Assembly (NCBI GenBank): GCA_947492745.1 | Contig: CANLOE010000001.1 | Span: forward strand, 62,001-126,000 | Origin: an uncultured Cyclobacteriaceae bacterium | GTDB lineage: Bacteria > Bacteroidota > Bacteroidia > Cytophagales > Cyclobacteriaceae | Reading direction: 5' to 3' | DNA length: 64,000 nucleotides | Shown: piece by piece, positions 28,276 to 37,483 of the stretch | Numbering within the stretch: position 1 is the first letter of the stretch | How the letters are laid out: each line of letters begins with the position of its first letter | Notes under the pieces: model-generated | Seen by the model: only the letters and a program-made list of their open reading frames with translations | Database searches by the model: none | Told to the model about the DNA's origin: nothing | Program-made: the position numbers and the translations under genes

Positions 28276-31200
28276 TCAAAAACTATAACGCAGACCTACC
28301 TGAGCCTGCCACCTGGAGTTCAGTGGGTCTACCTGCCATGGAGTTCCCGAGGGGTTCTTGAACTGAAACTGTGGCCGATTATCTTCCAGCCCGACAAAAT
28401 CCAGCAGGGGAAAAGAAGAGTTCAGGACATTCGGCACAAAGGCCTGTCGGCCCCAGTCCCTGTAGATGAGGTTCAGCGCATTGATAATGTCCAGCGTGAA
28501 GGCCAGTTTTCTCCCTTTCTTACCCATAGGAATTTCATGGGCCAAACGCAGGTCCACTTGTCCGTTCCAAGGAGTTCTGGCCCCGTTTCGCTCGGCATAG
28601 CTGCCGCGCCTTTCTCGCAGGTAATCGCTATTTTCAATATAGCGGTCCAGTTGGACCCATTGTTCTTCAGCGCTCACCAGTATCTCCGAGCCGGCATCCA
28701 CAATATCGACCAGTACAATGTCCTCAGCTTTTTCAGGGATAAACAAGAGGTCGTTTTGACTGGAACCATCGTTGTTTACGTCACCCACGTAGGTAAAAGA
28801 GAAGGGACTTCCCGAACGGGCTGTCACGACGATATTGACCCTGCTCTGCTGCCCGTTGGCCCAAGTAGTATGATAATCTGTAGCTAAGACCGTATTATGA
28901 CGCAGATCAAAGTTGGAATAGGCCAGTGCGGGTGCATTACTGTTCAGGGACTGGTTCCAGTTGAAATTAGCGGCCAGCGAGTTCCTGACTCCGTTCGAGA
29001 TGTCCTTGCTCTCTCCATAGGTATAGTTCAAAAAGGTATTGAGATGTGCACCCAATCGCTTTTCGACGCCCAGTGTGAGGTTGTATTGGAAACCTTGGTC
29101 CGTATTGGTCAGCAAAAACACATTCGTAAAAGTATCGTTGATTTTCTTTTCTGTTCCAGAGCCTTGGTATCTCCATCGGTCATCGGCACCCTCAAGCCTT
29201 TGTTGATTGTCCCGAAGGTTGATAGAGCGGAAAAGGACCGCATCCAGTACGGCCGAATACATCATGGATAAGGAGAGCTTCAGGTCATCTTTGGGCCTCC
29301 AGTCCAAGGAGAGGGAAGAACGCCAGGTCCGGGGCAGTTTGAAGTCATTGTCCACCAGATTGACTTCCGTCAGTCCGTCCTGCGTGGCCCTCAGGTCAGA
29401 GAGGTTTTCCGTGATTTCCAAAGAGCCACTGGGTCGGAGGTCTATGTTGCCATATTCCACCCCGGAGATATAATGAGAATAGGCGTACCAGGCAAAGGGA
29501 ATCCTACCCGAAAAGAGCCCCGAGCCTCCATGCCACTGCCAGCGCCCCTCGCTGTCCAGCTGATAGTGAAAACCCAATCTCGGGTTGAGCTGTGGCACTC
29601 CTCCGAAATCATTGTCAAAATGAGAAAACTCCCGTGTAGCTACAACGGTGGGGTTAATGGGTACTTTCTCGGGATGTAGCTGCATGTCGATGCGCAGTCC
29701 TGCCGTCAATGACAGGCGTTCGCTGACCTTAAACCGGTCCTGTGCGTAGAGACTCAATAGAAATACCTTGAAATCCGCCGAAGGTTGATTAAGGTTGAAG
29801 AAATAGTCATTGTTTTCCCTATTGTACACACCGCGTATCCTTCTGGGCCTATCGTTATAGAAATCCTCCACAGAGCGGTACTCCCAGCGGCCGTTCCAAG
29901 CGGTCAGGAAGCGGTACTCGATATCCATGAACTCATTCTGGGTACCTAAAGTAAAAGTATGCCTTCCTTTGTACAGGTTCAGGTTATCAGTGAACTGTGT
30001 GGTATTGACCTTGACTCCGTAGACAGAAGCTTCCCGATAGGTTCCGGCGAAAATGGTATTGGAGGTATTATAGGTAATCCGCAGGTGCGGAAACACCCTA
30101 CCTTCAAAACTACGGGTATCATTGATGGTATTGTGTCCGATAATCAGGTGGTTGTCACTATGATGTCCAAGGCGGCTTTTCAGCTCCATGACCGCGCTAT
30201 TATTGCGACTCTCATGCGTAAAACCCTGATTTCCGAAATTAAGAAAATTCGAACCCCGCTCTAGGTTCTCCGAGGAGGCCTTGACAAAATTATCCCTCAG
30301 TGTCAGCTGATGCCTGTCGCCGATATTATAGTCCAGCCGTACAAAAAATTTATCGCTGACCCGGTCAGTGGAAGCATCTCCAAAGGTACCCGGGTCATAG
30401 CCGTACCTTGTCCTCAAGGTATCGGCGATGCGCTGCGCCACATCGAAGGGTATGTTCGTGTCCGGGTCTCCGGGGCGATTGAGGACGGGTTCATTGCGGC
30501 GGGTATGTTCATAATTGATAAAATAAAAGAGCTTGTTCTTTTTGAGTGCACCCCCCAAGCGAAACCCGGATTGAATATCGAAATAATCCGCGATAGGCGT
30601 CCGTGCTTCATCGATACTCCTTCCCGTAACCCACTGATTTCTACCGAAGGTGTACACCGAACCTTCCAGTATATTCGTGCCGCTTCGGGTGACGGCATTG
30701 ATATTGGCCCCGGTGAAGTTGCCCTGTCGGGTGTCAAAAGGAGCGATGGCTACCTGAACCTGAGCGATGGCATCCATACTGATGGGCTGTGTTCCCGCCA
30801 GCGCTCCCGGTGTTCCCGAAGCGACACTGCCCGCTGCGCCCGAAGCGGGCTCCTGAAAACCGACCGCATCGTTATTAGAGGCACCATCGATACTTAGACT
30901 GTTAAAACGGTAATTATTTCCTCCAAAAGCGCTCTGGTTTCCTTGAGAACTCATACGAGTGGCTTCTTGTAGGCTTCGGTTCAGTGAGGGGATATTTTCC
31001 AATTGTTCCCGACTGATATTGGCCGTGATGCCCATATCGGCACCCTCTGCCACTCCGTCTTTTTGACCGACAATCTCCAAGGTCTGCAATGCTTCCCGTT
31101 TTTCCATCAGTATAAAATTGGCCTTTTTTGCGATACCCAAAGCAAGGTATAGATTCCTCAGGGTGTCGGCGCTATAGCCAATATAGGTACAGACGAGCGT

Positions 31201-31443
31201 GTAAGGCCCTCCTACTTTCAGATTGGACAAGGTGTAATCACCATTGTCACGGCTCACCGTTGGGTACTGTGTGCCGGTAGGCTCATGAACAGCCCTGATA
31301 TAGGCACTGGGAAGTGGGAGTCCATTCTGTTCTGTAATCTTTCCTTCGATAGTGGAGGAGGTAATCTGTGCTTTGACAGTACCGTGATAGGGCAGTAGGA
31401 AAATTACTACCGCCAGTATGCGCAATGCGATATAGAATTTCAT
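28276..31443 (-). CDS. Oar-like TonB-dependent receptor
   Basis: 1055 residues. Signal peptide (cleaved near VKAQ), then a carboxypeptidase-regulatory-like domain (SSTIEGKITEQNGLPLPSAYIRAVHEPTGTQYPTVSRDNGDYTLSNLKVGGPYTL, about 28-115). The plug contains NRSLQEATRMSSQGNQSAFGGNNYRFNSLSIDGASNNDAVGF and a Gly/Ala-rich linker, followed by a long barrel ending in VGLRYSF. The layout and motifs match the Oar family of Myxococcus and Bacteroidetes, some of which take part in export of surface factors. It is a single gene; the substrate is unknown. Confidence 0.92.
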   Translation of the reverse strand: MKFYIALRILAVVIFLLPYHGTVKAQITSSTIEGKITEQNGLPLPSAYIRAVHEPTGTQYPTVSRDNGDYTLSNLKVGGPYTLVCTYIGYSADTLRNLYLALGIAKKANFILMEKREALQTLEIVGQKDGVAEGADMGITANISREQLENIPSLNRSLQEATRMSSQGNQSAFGGNNYRFNSLSIDGASNNDAVGFQEPASGAAGSVASGTPGALAGTQPISMDAIAQVQVAIAPFDTRQGNFTGANINAVTRSGTNILEGSVYTFGRNQWVTGRSIDEARTPIADYFDIQSGFRLGGALKKNKLFYFINYEHTRRNEPVLNRPGDPDTNIPFDVAQRIADTLRTRYGYDPGTFGDASTDRVSDKFFVRLDYNIGDRHQLTLRDNFVKASSENLERGSNFLNFGNQGFTHESRNNSAVMELKSRLGHHSDNHLIIGHNTINDTRSFEGRVFPHLRITYNTSNTIFAGTYREASVYGVKVNTTQFTDNLNLYKGRHTFTLGTQNEFMDIEYRFLTAWNGRWEYRSVEDFYNDRPRRIRGVYNRENNDYFFNLNQPSADFKVFLLSLYAQDRFKVSERLSLTAGLRIDMQLHPEKVPINPTVVATREFSHFDNDFGGVPQLNPRLGFHYQLDSEGRWQWHGGSGLFSGRIPFAWYAYSHYISGVEYGNIDLRPSGSLEITENLSDLRATQDGLTEVNLVDNDFKLPRTWRSSLSLDWRPKDDLKLSLSMMYSAVLDAVLFRSINLRDNQQRLEGADDRWRYQGSGTEKKINDTFTNVFLLTNTDQGFQYNLTLGVEKRLGAHLNTFLNYTYGESKDISNGVRNSLAANFNWNQSLNSNAPALAYSNFDLRHNTVLATDYHTTWANGQQSRVNIVVTARSGSPFSFTYVGDVNNDGSSQNDLLFIPEKAEDIVLVDIVDAGSEILVSAEEQWVQLDRYIENSDYLRERRGSYAERNGARTPWNGQVDLRLAHEIPMGKKGRKLAFTLDIINALNLIYRDWGRQAFVPNVLNSSFPLLDFVGLEDNRPQFQFKNPSGTPWQVDPLNSRWQAQVGLRYSF

Positions 31444-31624
31444 TATATAAGATTATGGGACATTCTTGTCCGTAGTGGATAAGTGATAACAAAGGTTGGG
31501 AACCTTCATACGAAAGCAGGACATCCCATTTTCAGCTCACGCGAAAGTGATAGAAAAACAATCTACTTCCATTTGGACCACAAGAGACCCATAAAGTCAA
31601 ACAATAGACCAAATGCTGTTTTTA
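31444..31624. other. Promoter region of the Oar-like gene
   Basis: About 180 bp, no gene. Shared with a decayed A-type TNA element. Confidence 0.4.
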
Positions 31625-31790
31625 ACCCGGATCATACATTGAAGAATCTACTGCGGATCTAAATAGCTGCAAACCGGTCGTTGCACTACGTTTTTTGAAG
31701 TCACCATAGCGGTGCTATGCTAAATCCAATAAAACTCCCTGATTTATGGACATGTAAACCCTCGTTACGAAGTTCCAACGCATGGTCCTT
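31625..31790 (+). mobile_element. TNA element A2, right end diverged
   Basis: Starts ACCCGGATCATACATTGAAG after TTA (31622-31624), with core CACCATAGCGGTGCTATGC. The right arm reads CCAACGCATGGTCCTT instead of the expected GATCCGGGT, so no right duplication can be read. Confidence 0.8.
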
Positions 31791-31846
31791 GAACCCAAAT
31801 AAGTACCCAAGAAAATAAAAGGTATACCGATCAAAACAGCTTCTAA

Positions 31847-32005
31847 TACAAATTTAGGTTTTAAATGTCGTATAAGATTCCGCGGGTCATTTTGTTTCAA
31901 TCAAGGCGAGAACCGCAGGAATAGCAGCGCTATCCCGAGGATTGTCAACGCAGAGTGAAGCAAAATGAACAGGAAGATAGGCGATATTTGAAAGCTAAGT
32001 TTGTA
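31847..32005 (+). mobile_element. TNA element E4 (159 bp), duplication TAA
   Basis: Begins TACAAATTTAGG, ends CTAAGTTTGTA. TAA at 31844-31846 and 32006-32008. The right duplication lies 1 bp from the stop of the DUF2064 gene, so it could act as that gene's 3' hairpin. Confidence 0.93.
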
Positions 32006-32009
32006 TAAG

Positions 32010-32774
32010 TCAACATGTGGAATTACCGAAGTACATCGTAGAGACGGATATCGCTACCGAGAAGGGAAAAGGGGGTGGTCTGGATTGTAAAACAGCGACT
32101 ATCTTTCGGATAGGAAAGGAAAAGTCATAGGGTCGATGAAGTATAGTTCTTGGTTTTAGGATTTTCAGGACGGCTTCCTTTAACCAAGCCAAGGGTGAAG
32201 CTGCATTCTGTTGAACTTCATGAATGAACCTCCAGAGGTCTCCGAAACTGTCGATATCTCCCAGAGAAGACAGCACAGCACTATCCTCGACAAGGAAGGT
32301 ATTTTGAGCGGCCTCGAAAAGCCCATTGGTAGACCAGGGCAAAGCTTCGAAAGCGGTAGCATCAAAGGTTGTGCGGTGCAGACCGATGAGATAAAGGCCT
32401 CCATCTTCTGCAGGGCCAAGGACAAGCGGGCTTTTTTCCAAAAGTGCCTGTGCTTCCAAAAGCCGGTCGGCCTCCAGTCCGGGACTATCGTTACCGATAA
32501 CGATGAGTTTTTCATAACCCTTGTCGAAAATCGCCCGACAGGCATGACTCAGTCTTTCCTGAAAACTGATCCCTACCTGCTGCTCGGAATAAAAGGGGAA
32601 ACAGGGCAGCCCTGTAGCAGCTATCGTTTGTTTCGAATGTGCTATCAGATACCCCGCCAGAAGTGTATCTTCCTTCAGGCTTTTCCCACCACTTAGGGGT
32701 TTCGCCAAAGCTTCTTCCCTTGGATTACGGGTAAAGAGAAGAATAGCGGTATCCAGTGTCTTATTTTCGTACAT
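32010..32774 (-). CDS. DUF2064 / TIGR04282-type glycosyltransferase-like protein
   Basis: 254 residues from the ATG of MYENKTLDTAILLFTRNPREEA. The core motifs LIVIGNDSPGLEADRLLEAQALL and PLVLGPAEDGGLYLIGL are those of the DUF2064 nucleotidyltransferase-fold family, some of which are linked to arsenosugar synthesis. The N-terminal AILLFTRNP is the usual first strand. No arsenic genes are nearby, so only the fold is claimed. The last 50 residues (after KILKPRT) do not resemble the family and end right at a TNA element; the C terminus may have been altered. Confidence 0.8.
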   Translation of the reverse strand: MYENKTLDTAILLFTRNPREEALAKPLSGGKSLKEDTLLAGYLIAHSKQTIAATGLPCFPFYSEQQVGISFQERLSHACRAIFDKGYEKLIVIGNDSPGLEADRLLEAQALLEKSPLVLGPAEDGGLYLIGLHRTTFDATAFEALPWSTNGLFEAAQNTFLVEDSAVLSSLGDIDSFGDLWRFIHEVQQNAASPLAWLKEAVLKILKPRTILHRPYDFSFPIRKIVAVLQSRPPPFPFSVAISVSTMYFGNSTC

Positions 32775-32888
32775 AGGTCGATATCCTTGATCAGGCGGAG
32801 TCGGGAGCGGGAAACAATTTGATAACAACAGGCAAACAATTCGTTAAAGTTAATGAACCTTGACGGGTATAGCGTCATATCAGCGACA

Positions 32889-33587
32889 TTAGGACTGATT
32901 TTTGTTCACCTCCAATTGGAATCCCACACCGTGATAATTGATGATTTCTATGTTAGAGTCTGCTTTGAGGTATTTTCTCAGCTTCGATATGAACACATCC
33001 ATGCTTCTGCCCAAGAAGTAATCATCGTCTCCCCATATTTTTTTAAGAATGTCCTCCCGCTTGAGGATCTTGCCCTTTTCTTGACAGAAAAGGTTCAGGA
33101 TATCGGCTTCTTTCTGCGTCAGTTTGCGCTCTTGACCATCGATCATCAACCGTAGCCCCGCTGCATCAAAAGTATACCGGCCTATGGCGTACCGCTCTGA
33201 GGTCGCTGACTGTTCCTTACGGCTGCGTTGTAGAAAGACGCTTATTCTCAATAGAAGTTCTTCGATGTTGAAGGGTTTGGTCATGTAGTCGTCCCCACCT
33301 TTGACAAAGCCCATGATCTTATCCTCCTGCATCACTTTGGCCGTTAGGAATAGGATGGGTATGTCTTCGTTTTTGCTCCGTATCTGCTCTGCGAGAGAGA
33401 AACCATCCTTTTTGGGAAGCATGACATCTAATATACAGAGGTCGAAATTTTCTTTTTGAAAGGTGTCCCAGCCCAGCTCCCCATCGCTACAGAGGATCAC
33501 CTCGAAGCCTTTGGCCAGCAGGTTATCCTGAATGACAAAGCCCAGGTTCTTATCGTCTTCCACTAACAACAACTTATTTTTTTGCAT
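32889..33587 (-). CDS. OmpR-family response regulator
   Basis: 232 residues. The receiver domain has VEDD at the N terminus, the phosphoacceptor D54 in CILDVMLPK, and K85 in LTAKVMQ. The C-terminal winged-helix DNA-binding domain contains LTQKEADILNLFCQEKGKILKREDILKKIWGDDDYFLGRSMDVFISKLRKYL. The longer open frame adds 31 residues that belong to the upstream kinase gene. It starts at 33587, one base past the kinase stop (33589), so the two are translationally coupled. The pair resembles RprX/RprY of Bacteroides in overall design. Confidence 0.94.
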   Translation of the reverse strand: MQKNKLLLVEDDKNLGFVIQDNLLAKGFEVILCSDGELGWDTFQKENFDLCILDVMLPKKDGFSLAEQIRSKNEDIPILFLTAKVMQEDKIMGFVKGGDDYMTKPFNIEELLLRISVFLQRSRKEQSATSERYAIGRYTFDAAGLRLMIDGQERKLTQKEADILNLFCQEKGKILKREDILKKIWGDDDYFLGRSMDVFISKLRKYLKADSNIEIINYHGVGFQLEVNKNQS

Positions 33588-33588
33588 T

Positions 33589-34854
33589 TTACTGATCTTG
33601 AGGTAGAACAAAGGAAAAAGTAGCCCCATTGCCCAAGCTACTGGACAGGTCAAAGGTCCCTCCATGCGCACGGATAACAATCGCTACATAGTGCAGGCCC
33701 AGCCCGAATCCTTTCACATCATGTACATTGCCCGTAGGCACACGGTAGAACTTTGAGAACACCTTTCGCAAATGCTCTTCGGCGATACCGATACCATTGT
33801 CCTTTACGGTCAGACCTAAGTGAGCACCTTTATTCTCGGTCGAAATATGAATCTTAGGTACCTCTTTACAGTATTTTATGGCATTATCGAGTAGATTGTA
33901 CACAATATTCGTCAAGTGGAGGCGGTCGGCCATGAGAAAGGGATTTTTTGCGTGGAACTCATAGTGTATCTCCGGTTTTTTATCTTCAAAAGACAGCTCG
34001 ATATTGGCGATGGCATGCTTCACCAGCTCATGTAGGTTCAGTTTTTCTTTTTTCAGTCCGATATCCTCTTTGTCCAGTGCGGCTATCTGTAGCACCCGTT
34101 CCACCTGCTTTTTGAGTCGTTGGTTTTCGTTTTGGATGATAGTGGCATAGTTGAGCAGGCGTTCGGGACTATGGACGATGCCCGGGTGTTTCAGTACCTC
34201 CGTGGCGATGGCGATAGTGGATATCGGTGTTTTGAACTCATGGGTCATGTTATTGATGAAGTCCTTCTGAATTTCCGATAGGCGTTTCTGTCGGAAGATG
34301 ACGAACAGCGTATAGGCAAAAAACAAAATGACAAAAAGTAGTACCACTGTAGAGAATATCCATATTCCCATCCTATTGATGAGGTAGCTGCCCATGGTAG
34401 GGAAATTGACCCCGAAGTAGTAATTCTGCTTGTTCCACTTGGGCAAGGTCCTCGACTTATCGGCTTCGTTTTCATCGAGAGAGACATAATTGCCGTAAAC
34501 CATTTTATCCGTATTGCAATCGTAGATGCCGTATTCGAAATCCACGGCGATATCCCTTTTCGAAAATTCGGCCTTGAGCATGGCCTCCACTTGTTGCACA
34601 TCGATTTCGCTATTGACCATCACCACATAATAGTTGCTGGACAGCTGCTGTATCGGGTCCTCCTTGGGCGGTGGCAGGTGGCTGATCTCAAAAAAGTGCT
34701 CGGCTACATTGTGCAAGGCGATGTTGACGTCCCGTTCAAACTGATCGTTGACCAGATTGAATGCCTTCTGCACCCAGTACAGCTGTGTTACCGTAATGCC
34801 CACGATACAAAGTATCGCCAGAACGATGACCAGACGTAATGTGTTTCTTTTCAC
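33589..34854 (-). CDS. Sensor histidine kinase
   Basis: 421 residues. Two transmembrane helices (about 8-28 and 163-187) bracket a periplasmic sensor of about 135 residues. The kinase core shows the H box NNMTHEFKTPISTIA (H205), N box NLLDNAIKYC (about 320), G1 box DNGIGI (352-357) and GFGLGLHYV (382-390). It phosphorylates the response regulator encoded just downstream. The signal is unknown, and no target operon is adjacent. Confidence 0.94.
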   Translation of the reverse strand: MKRNTLRLVIVLAILCIVGITVTQLYWVQKAFNLVNDQFERDVNIALHNVAEHFFEISHLPPPKEDPIQQLSSNYYVVMVNSEIDVQQVEAMLKAEFSKRDIAVDFEYGIYDCNTDKMVYGNYVSLDENEADKSRTLPKWNKQNYYFGVNFPTMGSYLINRMGIWIFSTVVLLFVILFFAYTLFVIFRQKRLSEIQKDFINNMTHEFKTPISTIAIATEVLKHPGIVHSPERLLNYATIIQNENQRLKKQVERVLQIAALDKEDIGLKKEKLNLHELVKHAIANIELSFEDKKPEIHYEFHAKNPFLMADRLHLTNIVYNLLDNAIKYCKEVPKIHISTENKGAHLGLTVKDNGIGIAEEHLRKVFSKFYRVPTGNVHDVKGFGLGLHYVAIVIRAHGGTFDLSSSLGNGATFSFVLPQDQ

Positions 34855-35084
34855 AGCATGGTGGTTTTTGGAGGATACAACGACGATGCCCCTTTGTCCG
34901 AGAACGATTTTTACCTATCCGAAATCGAGCAATAAACAGAGGCCTTTTGTATCCAAAAAACTCCGGACACGCTATAAATCTAAGGCAATTTTCAGTGAAA
35001 TATCGATTTTTAACAAGCCATTAACAAGAAAGACTATCAACGGGAAAGAAAGACCGAGGTTATTGACCCCGCATGGTTCATTGA
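34855..35084. other. Promoter region of the two-component system
   Basis: About 230 bp upstream of the kinase start; no gene recognised. Confidence 0.35.
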
Positions 35085-35412
35085 ACCCAAAACGATCAAT
35101 AGAGAACCTATTCCGTGCATAAATAGCTTCATACCGGAAGCTTTACCCACCGGTCTTCATTCACCATAGCGGTGCTATGCCGAACGAATACAAATGGCCG
35201 GTATTTTGCTATTTATACAAATTTAGGTTTCAACTGTCGTATAAGATTCCGCTGGTCATTTTGTTTCAATCAAGGCGGGAACCGCAGGGATAGCAGCGCT
35301 ATCCCGAGGATTGTCAACGCAGAGTGAAGCAAAATGAACAGGAAGATATGCGGTATTTGAAAGCTAAGTTTGTATTATACGCTCATCACGATTTCTATCC
35401 ATCAATTTGGGT
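35085..35412 (+). mobile_element. Composite TNA element C2 containing E5, duplication TGA
   Basis: Outer C element starts ACCCAAAACGATCAATAG and ends TCAATTTGGGT, core CACCATAGCGGTGCTATG. TGA at 35082-35084 and 35413-35415. Removing the E insert and its duplication (162 bp) leaves 166 bp, the same length as C1. Confidence 0.94.
35216..35374 (+). mobile_element. TNA element E5 (159 bp) nested in C2, duplication TTA
   Basis: Begins TACAAATTTAGG, ends CTAAGTTTGTA. TTA at 35213-35215 and 35375-35377, interrupting the C sequence GCTATTTATACGCTC. Confidence 0.94.
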
Positions 35413-35427
35413 TGAATTCAATATAAT

Positions 35428-36814
35428 ACTCCCCAGAAATAGGACCGTTCGCTAAGGTTACATTTAAATGATAACTTAGTAGAGAACGATGAAAAAGACA
35501 AGAAGAAAGTTCACGAACGAAGTCAAGGCCAAAGTGGCCATTGAAGCTATCAAAGAACGCCATACGCTCAACCGGCTGAGAAACTCGAAATCCACCCTAC
35601 GCAGATCGCATAATGGAAAAAAGAGCTTCCTGGCAAGGCCGCGGGAGTGTTCGATGGGAAGAACAGACCCAGGGAAGAATCCATTGACCTAGACCGACTG
35701 TATTCTAAAATTGGCCAACTGGAGGTCGAGCGTGATTTTCTAAAAAAAGCTTAAGGAAAACAGGTCTGTTGTAATGTTGCGCTCCATGGTCGATTCACGG
35801 GATTGTGCCCTCTCAGTCCGTAAACAGTGTCATCTGTTGGGTATCCACAGGAGCGGTGCCTATTATGTCCACAAGCAGGAAAGCGCCTTCACTGATGCTC
35901 ATGGACAAGGTGGACAGGTGGATGCCGGAAGAACCTACCCTGGGGGTGATAGGCATGGCCGACCTGTTCAGGGATGAAGATATAGTTGTGAACCCCAAGC
36001 GGGCCGGGTATCCGGTGCGCTTGATGGGACTGATGGCCATCTACCCGAAAAAGAACCTCTCTGCATTGGGCGGGGCAAAATATACCCACCCCTATTTATT
36101 GAGGGGATTGCCGATAAATAGGCCCAATCAGGTGTGGGCCATTGATATTACCTACATCCATGCGCAAAGGGTTCATGTACCTGACCGTCATTATTGATGT
36201 TTACAGCCGTAAGATAGTCGTTGGGGGCCGGGCAGTTCCTTGTCGAACGAGTGTGGCCTGGAAGTGCCTGAACGGGGGATCGAAGAATATGGCAGGCCGA
36301 CATCGTCAATTCCGATCAAGGGGCCCGGTTTACGTGCAAAGAATGGGTATCAGGACTGAAAGGGGCCCATATCAAAATCAGTATGGATGGGAAAGGAAGG
36401 GCCATCGATAATATTTATATAGAGCGTTTCCGGAGAACATTAAACCCAGAATGTTCGTTGGAACTTCGTCATGAGGACTTAAATGGCAATAAATCAAGGC
36501 GTTTTATTGGATTCAGCGTAGCACCGCTACGGTTAATTCAAAAGACGCATTCATTTACTGATTTGAAGCCAGTTAAGTCCGGAATAGATTTTCTAATGGA
36601 CATTCTGGGTTAAAGCAACGGTATGTATATTTAAACCCAGCGGAGGACAGACTGGAGCTGTTCAAGGGGATACAACAATTTATGGACAGATATAATAACA
36701 GGAGACATCAGGGAATCGGTAAGGTAACCCCTGATCACAAATACCAAAATGCTGCTTGATACTAATGAAAAAAAAACTTAAACCGGCGAAAAACCGGCCC
36801 TAACATTGGGGAGT
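35428..36814 (+). pseudogene. Decayed IS3-family insertion sequence
   Basis: Ends are imperfect inverted repeats starting ACTCCCCA. OrfA (from 35489) begins MKKTRRKFTNEVKAKVAIEA and then shifts frame; downstream pieces give LYSKIGQLEVERDFLKKK. The OrfB pieces follow: RKQCHLLGIHRSGAYY, NRPNQVWAIDITYI (first catalytic D), FMYLTVIIDVYSRKIV, a stretch with VNSDQGAQFT in shifted frame (second D), and DGKGRAIDNIYIERFRRTL (catalytic E). The last exon-like piece is RYVYLNPAEDRLELF..YNNRRHQGI. Several frameshifts plus insertion of TNA element B4 make it inactive. Flanks are AAT on the left and GCT on the right, so no duplication remains; the right flank is the tail of a lost fic gene. Confidence 0.9.
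36444..36610 (-). mobile_element. TNA element B4 (167 bp) inserted in the IS3 transposase, duplication TAA
   Basis: Begins ACCCAGAATGTTCGTTGG, ends CATTCTGGGT. TAA at 36441-36443 and 36611-36613. Deleting the element plus one TAA rejoins the transposase reading frame (FRRTL-K-QRYVYLNP), giving an unambiguous empty site. Confidence 0.96.
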
Positions 36815-36818
36815 GCTA

Positions 36819-37188
36819 TACGGTGTTGAAAAAGCACAAATAGCAATATGCCCTTCTGATCTAGAATTCCAAACCTGTTTCTGCTAAAGTTCTATAAACC
36901 AAAATTTTGCAACATTCCCTTCCATAAAAACCCATTTTACCGGACCATGGGCATCAATCGTAAATGCTTGACAAAAAAAAACAACAAAGGCCGGCAAGAT
37001 TGCTGTCCTTTTTGATCAACGGTAAGTTTCCGGAAATCGAACGAAATGGGAAAAGTGTGAGAGTGAGAGCGAGGTCTGAGAAACAGAGTGATTGTCCCGC
37101 TCTCGCTCTCACAACACTCTGCTTAGCACCGGGAGTGCGTCCAATATCGAATTTTTTGGCCGATTTGAGGGTTGTGGAGGGATTTTGA
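36819..37188 (+). repeat. Long direct repeat, copy 1 (fic tail plus tRNA-Leu end)
   Basis: Starts with the last codons of a fic gene (T-V-L-K-K-H-K-stop) and stays collinear with 38545-38926. Landmarks are CCTGTTTCTGCTAAAGTTC, CCATTTTACCGGACCATGG and GATCAACGGTAAGTTTCCGG. It includes a diverged copy (37078-37135) of the block that holds the 3' end of tRNA-Leu. The rest of the first fic gene was lost at the IS3 junction. Confidence 0.88.
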
Positions 37189-37207
37189 TTATAGAAGTAG
37201 TCTTTAA

Positions 37208-37364
37208 TCGTTGGAACTTCGTCATGAGAACTTAAATGGCAATAAATCAGGGCGTTTTCTTGGATTCAGCGTAGCACCGCTACGGTCAATTCGAAAAATG
37301 CATTCATTTTACTGATTTGAAGCCAGTTAAGTCCGGAATAGATTTTCCAATGGACATTTTGGGT
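37208..37364 (-). mobile_element. TNA element B5, left tip missing
   Basis: Follows B on the minus strand from TCGTTGGAACTTCGTCATGA to TTTTGGGT, with core TAGCACCGCTACGG. About ten terminal bases are lost at the left, yet TAA still flanks it (37205-37207 and 37365-37367). Confidence 0.85.
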
Positions 37365-37367
37365 TAA

Positions 37368-37402
37368 AGGTTTGGGTAGCGTATTTAAAAGCTGAGTTTG
37401 TA
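37368..37402 (+). repeat. Right-end fragment of an E-type TNA element
   Basis: AAAAGCTGAGTTTGTA followed by TAA matches the E right terminus. The rest of the element is absent. It directly follows B5. Confidence 0.6.
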
Positions 37403-37408
37403 TAATTC

Positions 37409-37437
37409 GTGATATGGGATAAAATGTCCCATATCAC
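37409..37437. promoter_or_regulatory. Perfect inverted repeat upstream of fic
   Basis: GTGATATGGGA and TCCCATATCAC form an 11-bp perfect palindrome with a 7-nt loop, 46 bp before the fic start. There is no T-run, so an operator or an mRNA leader hairpin is more likely than a terminator. Confidence 0.55.
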
Positions 37438-37443
37438 CCTAAC

Positions 37444-37472
37444 GTGTACCAATTTTTGTATATTTGGTACAC
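37444..37472 (+). promoter_or_regulatory. fic promoter with overlapping palindromic operator
   Basis: TATATTTG at 37459-37466 fits the Bacteroidetes -7 box TAnnTTTG. It is enclosed by the 9-bp inverted half-sites GTGTACCAA (37444-37452) and TTGGTACAC (37464-37472). The layout suggests a repressor covering the promoter; the Fic protein's own winged-helix domain is a candidate, implying autoregulation. Confidence 0.55.
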
Positions 37473-37483
37473 AACCAGTAAAT

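Noticed and set aside
36383-36613. 76-codon plus-strand frame with a conserved-looking peptide
   Set aside because: It is the IS3 tail joined to TNA element B4; the same peptide appears wherever B is inserted.
35428-36814. The IS3 element as source of the TNA-element transposase
   Set aside because: Its ends start ACTCCCCA and do not match ACCC or TACAAA termini, and it is itself a target of a B element.
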